Assembly: GCA_965267335.1 (NCBI GenBank)
Contig: OZ253953.1
Location: forward strand, 868,001 to 932,000
Direction of reading: 5' to 3'
DNA: 64,000 nt
Source of the DNA: G965267335 sp965267335
Lineage (GTDB): Bacteria > Bacteroidota > Bacteroidia > Cytophagales > JAAEPT01
In this document: positions 32,193-40,091 of the stretch, piece after piece
How positions within the stretch are numbered: position 1 is the stretch's first letter
Layout: each line of letters starts with the position of its first letter
Position numbers and translations under genes: made by a program
Notes under the pieces: generated by a model
The model's input: the letters and a program-made list of their open reading frames with translations, nothing else
Database searches by the model: none
Told to the model about the DNA's origin: nothing

Positions 32193-33551
32193 TTGATATT
32201 CAAAAGACACATAGAGCCACAACTAGATTCCTGGAAAAAAAACACAGCCAGAAAGCCTCTTATTATCCGTGGAGCAAGGCAAGTAGGAAAAACTACATTG
32301 GTTAAAAATTTTGCAAAGAACTACGAAAAGCAAATTTTCCTAAACCTTGAAAAAAAGGAAGACATACAGTATTTCGAAAGGTACAACAACGTACAGGATA
32401 TAAAGGAAGCTCTGTTTTTATCTCATAACATTTCATCGGCTGTCATTGAAGATACTCTGTTATTCATTGATGAAATTCAGGAATCACCAAAAGCCATCAA
32501 GCTACTGAGGTACTTTTATGAAGAAATTCCGGAGTTATCGGTAATAGCTGCTGGTTCTTTACTTGAATTTACTATTCGTGATATTCAAAGCTTTCCGGTC
32601 GGACGGGTAGAGTCCATCTATATCCACCCGCTTAACTTTGAAGAATACCTGAATGCAATTAAGCACGAAGCCGCAAAGAACCGGTTATTACAAATTCCTG
32701 TAGATAACATTGGTCATAATCTTTTACTGGAATTGTTTCAAGAATACGCTATCATCGGTGGCATGCCGGAAGTACTTCAAAACTGGATAAGTACCAAAAA
32801 AATATCAGATCTGCCACGCATATATGAAAGTATATGGGGAGCATATAAAGATGATATCGGTAAGTACACAAAAAATGATACTGAAAGAAATGTCATCAAG
32901 CATATCATCAATAACGCCCACTTATATGTTGATCAAAGAATAAAATTCCAAAACTTCGGAAACTCGAATTACAGATCGAGAGAAGTGAGCGAAGCATTCC
33001 GAAATCTTGATGCTGCGGGTATCATAAAACTCATATACCCCTCAACCGATATTGATGTGCCTATTAAAACAAATCTCCGAAAATCACCAAGGCTACAATT
33101 TTTGGATACCGGCATATTAAACTATGCCTTGAATATACAAGCAAATATGCTGGGCTATGATGATTTGAACCATGCTTTTAAAGGTGCTATTATTCCGCAC
33201 CTGATTACTCAGGAAATTATTTCATTGAATTCAAAAGACCGACAAAAACCAAATTTCTGGGTACGCGAAAAAAATCAAGCTTCTTCGGAAGTTGATCTCT
33301 TACTACCCTATCAGAATAAAGTAATTCCAATTGAGATCAAGTCGGGAAGCGCGGGAAAATTGCGTTCTTTACATCAGTTTGTTGATCAGTCCAGCCATCC
33401 TTATGCTATAAGAATGTATGCTGGAAAGTTTACAGTGGAGCAACATAAGACACCTAGAGGCAAACCCTATTTATTAATGAACTTACCTTATTATTTAGGC
33501 ACACAGTTGATTAACTATATAAATTATTTCGTATCTAATTATAAAATCTGA
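32193..33551 (+). CDS. AAA+ ATPase with DUF4143 domain (AAA_14 family)
   Basis: This 452-residue protein starts with TTG at 32193 and reads MIFKRHIEPQLDSW, which matches the usual N-terminus of this family. The Walker A motif GARQVGKTTL has its Lys at residue 33; Walker B is LLFIDEIQES (about residues 90-99). A DUF4143 C-terminal part includes a PD-(D/E)xK-like set: SSEVDLLLPYQNKVIPIEIKSG (about residues 365-386). These ATPases are widespread in Bacteroidota and archaea, often in mobile or variable regions, with a suggested role in DNA metabolism or mobile-element biology that remains unproven. It is preceded by three phased 21-bp repeats and followed 11 bp later by a nucleotidase gene. Confidence 0.85.
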   Translation: MIFKRHIEPQLDSWKKNTARKPLIIRGARQVGKTTLVKNFAKNYEKQIFLNLEKKEDIQYFERYNNVQDIKEALFLSHNISSAVIEDTLLFIDEIQESPKAIKLLRYFYEEIPELSVIAAGSLLEFTIRDIQSFPVGRVESIYIHPLNFEEYLNAIKHEAAKNRLLQIPVDNIGHNLLLELFQEYAIIGGMPEVLQNWISTKKISDLPRIYESIWGAYKDDIGKYTKNDTERNVIKHIINNAHLYVDQRIKFQNFGNSNYRSREVSEAFRNLDAAGIIKLIYPSTDIDVPIKTNLRKSPRLQFLDTGILNYALNIQANMLGYDDLNHAFKGAIIPHLITQEIISLNSKDRQKPNFWVREKNQASSEVDLLLPYQNKVIPIEIKSGSAGKLRSLHQFVDQSSHPYAIRMYAGKFTVEQHKTPRGKPYLLMNLPYYLGTQLINYINYFVSNYKI

Positions 33552-33562
33552 AATACACTTCT

Positions 33563-34477
33563 ATGCCCGTTGATTTTACCAATACTTTAGTAATCGGAAT
33601 TTCATCCAGAGCTCTTTTTGATCTGGAAGAAGCGAATCAGATTTTTCAGGAAAAAGGCATTGAAGCTTACCAGAAGTATCAACGAAAACGCGAAGATCAA
33701 ATCCTTGAAAAAGGAACGGCCTTTCACCTGGTCGAATCACTTTTGAAAATCAATGAAAGGAGCGATGAACAACTGGTGGAAGTGGTGGTAATGTCACGAA
33801 ACAGTTCTGATACCGGTCTTCGGGTACTCAACTCTGTAAAGCATTATGGGCTTGACATTACAAGAGGTTGCTTTTCAGGTGGTAGTAGTTTGACTCCTTA
33901 CCTGGATGCCTACTCGGTAGACCTCTTCCTGTCGAAACACGAAAGTGATGTACAGGAAGTGATTGACTCCGGATATTGTGCAGCGGCTCAGATTTATGAA
34001 CAGCCGGAAGACTATAAACCAGACAGGGATATTGTCAGAATAGCGTTTGATGCTGATGCAGTTTTGTTTTCGGAGGAGTCGGAAAAGATATACAAGGAAC
34101 AAGGCCTGGAAGCATTTCTGGAACATGAGGACAGCAACAAAGACAATCCCCTCAATGAAGGACCTTTTGCCAAACTATTAATCACCCTATCCAAAGTACA
34201 GAAGAAATTTCCCGTTGATCCACCGATACGACTGGCCATTGTTACGGCAAGGAGTATGCCTGCTGACACCCGACTTATCAAAACGCTTCGCACCTGGGGT
34301 GTACATGTAGACGAAACATTCTTTCAGGGTGGGGTAAGCAAGGAGAAAATACTCAAGGCTTTCAGAGCTCATATCTTTTTTGATGACCAGGATGTACACT
34401 TGGGGCCGGCTTCTAAAGTGGTGCCGAGCAGTAAGGTGCCTTATCGGAGTGATAGTCCATTGAAGAAGAAGGGGTAG
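33563..34477 (+). CDS. Cytosolic 5'-nucleotidase (NT5C1/PF06189-type)
   Basis: This 304-residue HAD-type phosphatase resembles the bacterial cytosolic 5'-nucleotidase family that dephosphorylates nucleoside monophosphates. The N-terminal half includes VVVMSRNSSDTGLRVL; a second HAD-like half begins IVRIAFDADAVLFSEESEK (about residues 152-170) with the D-x-D pair, and ends with IVTARSMPADTRLIKTLRTW, GGVSKEKILKAF and the acidic pair FFDDQDVH. All HAD motifs are present. It is 11 bp downstream of the ATPase gene and probably cotranscribed. A CGC-type repeat begins 11 bp after its stop. Confidence 0.85.
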   Translation: MPVDFTNTLVIGISSRALFDLEEANQIFQEKGIEAYQKYQRKREDQILEKGTAFHLVESLLKINERSDEQLVEVVVMSRNSSDTGLRVLNSVKHYGLDITRGCFSGGSSLTPYLDAYSVDLFLSKHESDVQEVIDSGYCAAAQIYEQPEDYKPDRDIVRIAFDADAVLFSEESEKIYKEQGLEAFLEHEDSNKDNPLNEGPFAKLLITLSKVQKKFPVDPPIRLAIVTARSMPADTRLIKTLRTWGVHVDETFFQGGVSKEKILKAFRAHIFFDDQDVHLGPASKVVPSSKVPYRSDSPLKKKG

Positions 34478-34487
34478 GTTATGAATC

Positions 34488-34507
34488 AACCGCGGAGACG
34501 CGAAGGC
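34488..34507 (+). repeat. Left copy of a 20-bp perfect inverted repeat
   Basis: The sequence AACCGCGGAGACGCGAAGGC is found here, and its exact reverse complement lies at 34947-34966. The two copies enclose the Imm33-like gene (479 bp from outer end to outer end). The core AACCGC(G/A)GAGACGC also occurs at 25476. Confidence 0.9.
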
Positions 34508-34530
34508 GCGGAGAATTTCCATTTATATGC

Positions 34531-34872
34531 CTAAATGCTCAAAAGTTTTTCATCGAACCAAACGTCTTCGTAGTTATTCCCATCAATTAGAAAACGAAAC
34601 CCTGAAGGAAGATCCAAATACTCTAATACATCTTCTGGTAAGTAGTTTGTTAAATGTTTTATACACACAGGTTCGAAAAAATCAGGAGCATCTGAAAATT
34701 CACCACACCATATGTACCATCCATTAGTACCGTTTTCTATGGGATGTCTTAACCCATGAATAATTCCACCATTAAGGCTTTTTATTGCAAGTCCAACTTT
34801 AGAACCCTTCTCTGGTTTGACAGCGGATACATTTTGCCATTCACATACGGTTTCATTCTTACGGACATTCAT
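34531..34872 (-). CDS. Imm33-like (DUF2185-type) immunity-like protein
   Basis: This 113-residue cytoplasmic protein has the features of the Imm33/DUF2185 family: GIIHGLRHPIENGTNGWYIW (about residues 36-55), then CGEFSDAPDFFEPVCIKHL and a C-terminal block LPSGFRFLIDGNNYEDVWFD. Imm33 genes are associated with polymorphic toxin systems, where they neutralise a cognate toxin, but most Imm33-type genes occur alone. No toxin gene is found near. The gene is isolated between a nucleotidase and an M64 protease and is exactly flanked by an inverted 20-bp repeat, which suggests acquisition as a small cassette. Family call is from the WYIWCGE and YEDVWFDE signatures; activity is inferred. Confidence 0.65.
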   Translation of the reverse strand: MNVRKNETVCEWQNVSAVKPEKGSKVGLAIKSLNGGIIHGLRHPIENGTNGWYIWCGEFSDAPDFFEPVCIKHLTNYLPEDVLEYLDLPSGFRFLIDGNNYEDVWFDEKLLSI

Positions 34873-34946
34873 TTTTGTTTATAAGTCGATAAACGAAACT
34901 AATTAATATACTCATTCTACTATCCTTCGCATAACCAAAACTCTCT

Positions 34947-34966
34947 GCCTTCGCGTCTCCGCGGTT
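34947..34966 (-). repeat. Right copy of the 20-bp perfect inverted repeat
   Basis: GCCTTCGCGTCTCCGCGGTT, the reverse complement of 34488-34507, lies 74 bp upstream of the Imm33-like start codon and about 30 bp after the M64 protease stop. Confidence 0.9.
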
Positions 34967-34995
34967 AAAAAAACCTAATCTTCTCTATTCGTTAC

Positions 34996-36381
34996 CTATT
35001 CCTTCACGATCCTTCCGGAAACACTTACCCCATTATCAAAACTAAAATGAACCACGTAAACTCCGGAAGGTAATTCTCCTAGTTGAACCTGCCTATCTTG
35101 GTCGCTATAATTGAAACTCTCTACAACATACTCCTTACCCGCAATATCCTGAATGGCGACAGTATAGTTGCACTTGGTTTCTGTTGCCAACTCGAAAAAC
35201 AACACCTCCTTCACAGGGTTAGGAAACAGCTCAATTTTAATAGTATTCGTTGAAATGTTATCAATGCCTGTGGTTGCCGCATTTATATCCCATATTACGC
35301 TGGAAACATGTATGGTTGCATGATTATCAATTTTCAAAAGCGTAGTTGTGTCTTCAACCGTTGCCACCAGCTGATTGCTTCCGGCACTTAAATCTCCCTG
35401 TGAAATCAAAACAGAATCAACATTAGAGTCTATAATAGCTCCGTTCAACGTCCATTCAATCTTCAAAGTGTTTGGCTCAGGCAGAATCAGGTCAATACTA
35501 AAAGTTGTCGCAGATGATAAATCTATCGTACTGGAGTTTGACGGGTCATATGAATCAACGACATCAGTTAAATCATGTATCTCTTCGATGGTCCCCTCAA
35601 TACATACTGAGCAGAAATCACTTCCCAGATACCTCATTTTGCAATTTTGATGAGGCCTGTACCAATTAGCGGAATTACCTCCGCAACAGTGTTGATAGAT
35701 GCCGATGTTATTCTCGTTGATCCAGTTTTTCCATTTTACATTATTAGGATCTGTTTCCTGTGTCATATTGATGTATTCGCCTGCATATACATCTCCAGCG
35801 TAATATTCGTCTGCAAGATTCACGAAGGAATGCCCCAATTCGTGAATAGCGATTTCATCGGAGCTACCATGTGTAGAAGCGGCCGGAAACTGGCCTCCGC
35901 TACCGCCATAGTACGGACTATTTACCAGCATAAAGGCTACATCATATGTTGGGAAGTTGTTTGCCAAAACATTTGTGATGGTTGCTGTTTTTGTAGGGTA
36001 TAAAAGCCTGTGAATATTAAAATAATCAAATGTAGAGCCGAAGTAATTATCAACCGTAGATACAGGGTGATCCGGTTCGGTAACATCAGTCGCTGTTCCA
36101 GGATGAGATGCTCCGCTTTCATTTGATGGGACCTTGATGGCAAAAACATTGAAGTAATTCCTATACTCTTTGTAGGGCGTTTCAAGGAATAGTTTATTAG
36201 TAAAATTGTTCGCGTCAGTGATAAATTGGGTAAGCTCAGCAGATTGGTAGCCATCTCCCAGAATCACAAGGTTGATTCTCTTGTCGTCAGGCCCAGTATA
36301 CCAAAGTGTGTCTACATCAAACACCTGTGCATGGGAAAGTTGACACAGTAGTACAAGGCATATCGCTATTCTTTGTTTCAT
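34996..36381 (-). CDS. Secreted M64 metallopeptidase with T9SS sorting domain
   Basis: This 461-residue exported protease has a signal peptide (IAICLVLLCQLSHAQ) and an M64 (IgA-peptidase-like) catalytic domain. Early it shows INLVILGDGYQSAEL (about residues 35-49), a family hallmark; the zinc site is HELGHSFVNLADEYY with His180. A GGNSANWYRPHQNCKMRYL stretch (about 235-253) and a C-x2-C (FCSVC) follow. After a beta-sandwich linker there is a C-terminal type A T9SS sorting domain (IELFPNPVKEVLFF ... GRIVKE). It is therefore a surface or secreted protease. It overlaps by 4 bp the lipoprotein gene upstream, so the two are coupled. Confidence 0.9.
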   Translation of the reverse strand: MKQRIAICLVLLCQLSHAQVFDVDTLWYTGPDDKRINLVILGDGYQSAELTQFITDANNFTNKLFLETPYKEYRNYFNVFAIKVPSNESGASHPGTATDVTEPDHPVSTVDNYFGSTFDYFNIHRLLYPTKTATITNVLANNFPTYDVAFMLVNSPYYGGSGGQFPAASTHGSSDEIAIHELGHSFVNLADEYYAGDVYAGEYINMTQETDPNNVKWKNWINENNIGIYQHCCGGNSANWYRPHQNCKMRYLGSDFCSVCIEGTIEEIHDLTDVVDSYDPSNSSTIDLSSATTFSIDLILPEPNTLKIEWTLNGAIIDSNVDSVLISQGDLSAGSNQLVATVEDTTTLLKIDNHATIHVSSVIWDINAATTGIDNISTNTIKIELFPNPVKEVLFFELATETKCNYTVAIQDIAGKEYVVESFNYSDQDRQVQLGELPSGVYVVHFSFDNGVSVSGRIVKE

Positions 36382-36845
36382 AATGTTACCTCCGAGAGTA
36401 TTCTGCGGTTCATTTTAAGGATTAAGAATTTTGTGTCCGGATGCAATTGCATTCTTATAGAAAACTCTGCGCTATCCAGTTCGATTCTCTTTTTGTCCAG
36501 CTGTCCGAAAGTGCTAATGTATTCTACATCTTTAATCAGCGGGTTTGATATTTTCAGGCTATCAATTGCCAGTAAATTCTCATTGAGTTGAGTACAAAGA
36601 AGATCGCCCGCTTTATGCGGATGTCCGATATGATGACTTTCTTTCAATTTACCATCGGCAATTATTTTGTTGATGAAGGTAACATTCACTGTGTCATCTG
36701 CTTTTTTCGATATTTTATAGTTGATGAAAACAATCTTGGGCGCGACATTTTCACTGCCTTCCTCACTGACATTATTTACCAAAGGCGTGTGTGCAGGAGT
36801 GCAACAGGCAAGCAGTATGAATGAAATGATGTAAACCGGGCGCAT
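36378..36845 (-). CDS. Putative lipoprotein coupled to the M64 protease
   Basis: This protein of 155 residues, from the ATG at 36845, starts MRPVYIISFILLACCTPAH, a lipoprotein-type signal with a Cys at about residue 14 or 15. An earlier in-frame start at 36869 would add eight polar residues before the signal and is less likely. The mature part is mostly beta (VFINYKISKKADDTVNVTF, then GQLDKKRIELDSAEFSIRM). I do not recognise the family. In related layouts M64 peptidases are preceded by exactly such a small periplasmic protein; here the stop overlaps the protease start (ATGA). It could help the protease fold or bind substrate, but this is inferred only from position. Confidence 0.62.
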   Translation of the reverse strand: MRPVYIISFILLACCTPAHTPLVNNVSEEGSENVAPKIVFINYKISKKADDTVNVTFINKIIADGKLKESHHIGHPHKAGDLLCTQLNENLLAIDSLKISNPLIKDVEYISTFGQLDKKRIELDSAEFSIRMQLHPDTKFLILKMNRRILSEVTL

Positions 36846-37001
36846 TTGTTTTGAATAATCACCTTGCAATGATTTCAGGATGCAAGATAGCTAAAAATCT
36901 CTGTCAAATCTCCAGTCCCCATTCACAGACAGGCCTTTGCGGTAGATTACCGCAGCCAGGTTACAAAGATAACCCAACCAAAAAACTCAGTACCTCCCCA
37001 A

Positions 37002-38441
37002 TTATTCCTTCACCTTTTTCTTTTTTGCCCTTGCCACCTTCCTGATCATACCCTTGAAAATAAGATTATGAAAAGGTTTAATGCTGAACCAATACAGCCT
37101 ACCTGCTACACCCAGGGGTCTGAAGGTTGCTGTTTGAATCAATTGATCACCCGAAATCTTAAATTCCAGCCAGGCCTCTCCGGGTAGCTTCATTTCAGCA
37201 TAAAGCAAAAGTCGGCCTTCTTCCTTATCGGCATAAAGTACTCTCCAGAAGTCCAGGGCATCACCGGGGTTGATGCTATCAGCATTGGTCCTTCCTCTGC
37301 GCAAGCCTACACCCCCAAAAAGCTTATCTAGAAAACCCCTGATCTTCCATAAAAAACTAGCGTAATACCATCCGTTTTGACCTCCGATCCTCCAAATACG
37401 ATCTATACATTCTTTCCGGGAATCAAATTGTTTTTTTCTTTGGTCTACAAAACATCCATGGGTAGGTACCTGAATAAAATCAGAAATACTTCTGTTAATC
37501 CGTCCGCTGCTGAAAGCATCCTTCCAGCTCGATATTATATCGTTTGTTTCAATCTTTTTGAATGCCCTGCGCAATGACTCTTTATAACTTATGGGTTCAA
37601 TATTCAAGAGCTTGTCCAGTGAGTTCTTTCGACAAATTATTTCAACCTTCATGCTGTTAACTAACGCAATGGCCAGCTTATAGGAAACCGAGGTTACAAA
37701 ATAAAGCCAGTAGGAAGATAACCTGGGAGTCATTACAGGAACGATTATTATCCTTCTCTTGAGACCTCTCAAGGCTGCAAACTCCAGAAGCATTTCCTTG
37801 TAGGAAAGTATTTCTTTGCCACCTATATCATAGTCTTTGCCGAATGTTTCTTCCACCCCCAAAACACCACTCAAGTATTCAATGACTGTGTTTACCGCAA
37901 TTGGCTGAGACTTTGTGTTTAGCCACTTTGGAGCTACCATGACAGGTAGTTTCTCGACAAGGTCCCTTATTATTTCAAAGGAAGAACTACCCGAACCTAT
38001 AATTATGCCCGCTCTCAAGCTGGTCAGGCTATAGTTCCCCTTCTTTAACTCTTCTTCAACAGCTCTTCGTGAGGATAGGTGCTTGGAAAGCGTATCTTCA
38101 TTTACAATTCCACTGAGATAAACTACCTGTTGGACTGAGGTGTCCTTCAAAGCGTTTCTGAAGTTTACAGCCGAACGTCTTTCCAGCACATCGTAATTTT
38201 TTGCCGTTGACATGGAGTGAACCAAATAATAGGCGGCTTCGATATCCTTAGGGATTCTGGTCAAAGATTCTTCGTCCAGCAAGTCTATCTGAATAACAGT
38301 CACAGCATCTTTAAGATTATCAGATAAATTGAATCTGCTTTTATCCCTGACACAGCATACTACCTTATGGCCATTTTTGATTAAAACCGGTAGTAATCTT
38401 TTTCCTATATATCCTGTGGCACCCGTTAATAAGATCTTCAT
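37002..38441 (-). CDS. SDR-family NAD(P)-binding protein with DUF2867 domain
   Basis: This 479-residue protein has an N-terminal Rossmann fold with GATGYIGKRLL (residues 7-17), typical of the atypical SDR/NmrA-like group, followed by YYLVHSMSTAKNYD (about residues 72-85) in place of the classical YxxxK. The C-terminal third is a DUF2867 domain (GDALDFWRVLYADKEEGRLLL, GRLYWFSIKPFHNLIF). The fused form is common in Bacteroidota and Proteobacteria, where it is annotated as an NAD-dependent epimerase or quinone-linked protein; the reaction is unknown. The C-terminal tail is strongly basic (RKVARAKKKKVKE). Upstream is a 301-bp region with no gene. Confidence 0.85.
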   Translation of the reverse strand: MKILLTGATGYIGKRLLPVLIKNGHKVVCCVRDKSRFNLSDNLKDAVTVIQIDLLDEESLTRIPKDIEAAYYLVHSMSTAKNYDVLERRSAVNFRNALKDTSVQQVVYLSGIVNEDTLSKHLSSRRAVEEELKKGNYSLTSLRAGIIIGSGSSSFEIIRDLVEKLPVMVAPKWLNTKSQPIAVNTVIEYLSGVLGVEETFGKDYDIGGKEILSYKEMLLEFAALRGLKRRIIIVPVMTPRLSSYWLYFVTSVSYKLAIALVNSMKVEIICRKNSLDKLLNIEPISYKESLRRAFKKIETNDIISSWKDAFSSGRINRSISDFIQVPTHGCFVDQRKKQFDSRKECIDRIWRIGGQNGWYYASFLWKIRGFLDKLFGGVGLRRGRTNADSINPGDALDFWRVLYADKEEGRLLLYAEMKLPGEAWLEFKISGDQLIQTATFRPLGVAGRLYWFSIKPFHNLIFKGMIRKVARAKKKKVKE

Positions 38442-38742
38442 TGAGAAATTGATTTGTTATGCAATCCATTGCACTACACCGTTGAAAGTAGTTGTACGGT
38501 CTTGATTATACAATCATCGCTTAGTATTTGTTTTTGTCTTGGGTATTGGGGTAAACTTATGATTACTGGCACGTGGGTACAAACCAAACCTTTCAATTGA
38601 GGTAAATCGTCACGCCCTACTATCGTACGGGCTGCCGGCAAAGGTCAGAGAAGTTGGATGACGGCAAAGGAACTACATTGTGGTTCCAATTTGGGCCGAT
38701 TCCTTCGCTTTGTTGCACTACACCCGGAATTACGACTAGCGA
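38442..38742. other. 301-bp gene-free region with short direct and inverted repeats
   Basis: No gene is visible. TTGCACTACACC occurs at 38469-38480 and again at 38713-38724. An imperfect palindrome GGAACTACATTGTGGTTCC is centred at 38678. Short inverted GCCC...GGGC segments lie near 38613-38631. No transposase fragment or terminal inverted repeat pair is identifiable, so this may be a decayed mobile element or a regulatory region upstream of the SDR gene. Confidence 0.5.
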
Positions 38743-38976
38743 CTAGGCTAATTCCCCCCGCTGTGGCTTCAACGCATCCCGCACCCCGATCATATTCTTC
38801 TCATCTACGATCATATAAGCCGTAAACTGATCCTCACTCACTTTTTCTTCACCTACTCCATACGTTTCCAATGAATGCTTCTGTGCGTACTCATCAAGGT
38901 GAATAGCGTGATGCTTAGCTGTACCTTCAGCTGCTGGCCCGAAAAAATCCCAGATGAGTTTGATTTTGTGTCCCAT
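38743..38976 (-). CDS. Conserved 77-aa protein coupled to cysteine desulfurase
   Basis: This small acidic protein opens MGHKIKLIWDFFGPAAEGTA and has several His residues (KHHAIHLDEYAQKH, about residues 21-34) and the late IVDEKNMIGVRDALKP. I do not recognise a named family. Its start overlaps the stop of the cysteine desulfurase gene (TAATG), so it is translationally coupled and is the last gene of the glmM-desulfurase operon. The tight coupling suggests a partner, regulator or sulfur-carrier-related role, but this cannot be confirmed. No Cys is present, so it cannot itself act as a persulfide carrier. Confidence 0.72.
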   Translation of the reverse strand: MGHKIKLIWDFFGPAAEGTAKHHAIHLDEYAQKHSLETYGVGEEKVSEDQFTAYMIVDEKNMIGVRDALKPQRGELA

Positions 38977-40091
38977 TACTTATTGAATATTGAGGTGATT
39001 TTGGAAACCGTATACTCCACTTCCTCCATGGTATTTTGCTTGCCAAAGGAGAAACGAATGGAAGGTCGTGTCTCTTCCGGGTTGAGTTGCGCAAGTACAT
39101 GTGATCCCTTTAGTGCCCCGCTTCCACAGGCACTACCACCTGATGCTGATATCTTTTCCAGGTCCAGGTTAAATGTCAGCATTTGAGATAAGGGTGTTTC
39201 CGGAAAGAGTACGTTCAATACATTGGGTTGGTCCTGGGCTCTCATAGCTCCATTCACATCTACACCGGGAATTTCCTTTTGTAAAAGTTCCCACATCATA
39301 CTTTTGAGTGCGCGATAATGTGCATTTCGTTCCTCTAGCTCACTTTGAGCCAGCTCCAAAGCTTTTGCCATCCCGACTATGCCAGCAGTATTTTCAGTGC
39401 CCGGCCGTAGGCCCTTTTCGTGACTGCCTCCATGCAATACCGGAGTTGGCTTTATCCCTTTTCGCAGATATAGCAGTCCAACTCCTTTTGGCCCATAAAA
39501 CTTATGTGCACTACCTGCAATTGCATCAGGTCCACCTTCATTTAGGTCAAATGACTTTGTTCCTAATGTCTGTACCGTATCAGAGTGAAATAATGCACCT
39601 ACTTCCTTACACAGTTCAGTAATTTTTTCAATGTCGTTCAGGTTGCCTGTTTCGTTATTGACGTGCATGATGGAAATTACCGACTTTTTGCCATCGGATA
39701 GTAGCCTTGCCAGTTGGTCGTAATCCAATACCCCATCGGCATCATTGTCAATATATTCTACCTCAAGTCCTAATGATTGCACGGTATTTAACACAGCATG
39801 GTGCTCCATTTTGGAAGAAATCACTCGTTCTACTCCTTCCATTTTGGCCATTGAGTGTAACGCTATGTTGTCGGATTCAGTGCCTCCTGAAGTAAAGTAA
39901 ATCTCACTTGTAGAGGCTCCAAGTATAGATGCTATTTTCTTTCTTGATTCTTCAATAACCACACGAGCTGCCCGGCCATGGCTGTGGGTAGAAGATGGGT
40001 TTCCATAGTATCCTTTCATATAAGGCAGCATAGCCTCCAGCACCCGGTCATCGAGTGGTGTCGAAGCTGCATTATCGAAGTATACTTCCAT
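38976..40091 (-). CDS. Cysteine desulfurase (NifS/IscS family)
   Basis: This 371-residue PLP enzyme converts cysteine to alanine and transfers sulfane sulfur to acceptors for Fe-S clusters or tRNA thiolation. The PLP Lys197 is in SAHKFYGPKG, the substrate-binding YFDNAASTPLD opens the protein, and the catalytic Cys322 is in the loop GGSACGSGAL. Length and motifs suit an IscS-like class I enzyme, although the sequence lacks the usual C-terminal SufE/IscU docking tail, so the partner is unknown. It overlaps glmM upstream by one base (TGATG) and the 77-aa gene downstream (TAATG), so the three are one tightly coupled operon. Confidence 0.93.
   Translation of the reverse strand: MEVYFDNAASTPLDDRVLEAMLPYMKGYYGNPSSTHSHGRAARVVIEESRKKIASILGASTSEIYFTSGGTESDNIALHSMAKMEGVERVISSKMEHHAVLNTVQSLGLEVEYIDNDADGVLDYDQLARLLSDGKKSVISIMHVNNETGNLNDIEKITELCKEVGALFHSDTVQTLGTKSFDLNEGGPDAIAGSAHKFYGPKGVGLLYLRKGIKPTPVLHGGSHEKGLRPGTENTAGIVGMAKALELAQSELEERNAHYRALKSMMWELLQKEIPGVDVNGAMRAQDQPNVLNVLFPETPLSQMLTFNLDLEKISASGGSACGSGALKGSHVLAQLNPEETRPSIRFSFGKQNTMEEVEYTVSKITSIFNK

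Noticed and set aside
34187..34522. 111-codon antisense frame over the end of the nucleotidase gene
   Set aside because: It is a mirror of a well-supported coding region, has no family signature, and runs into the repeat.
38469..38724. 12-bp direct repeats considered as target-site duplications of an insertion sequence
   Set aside because: No transposase remnant or terminal inverted repeats between them; 12 bp repeats alone are insufficient.
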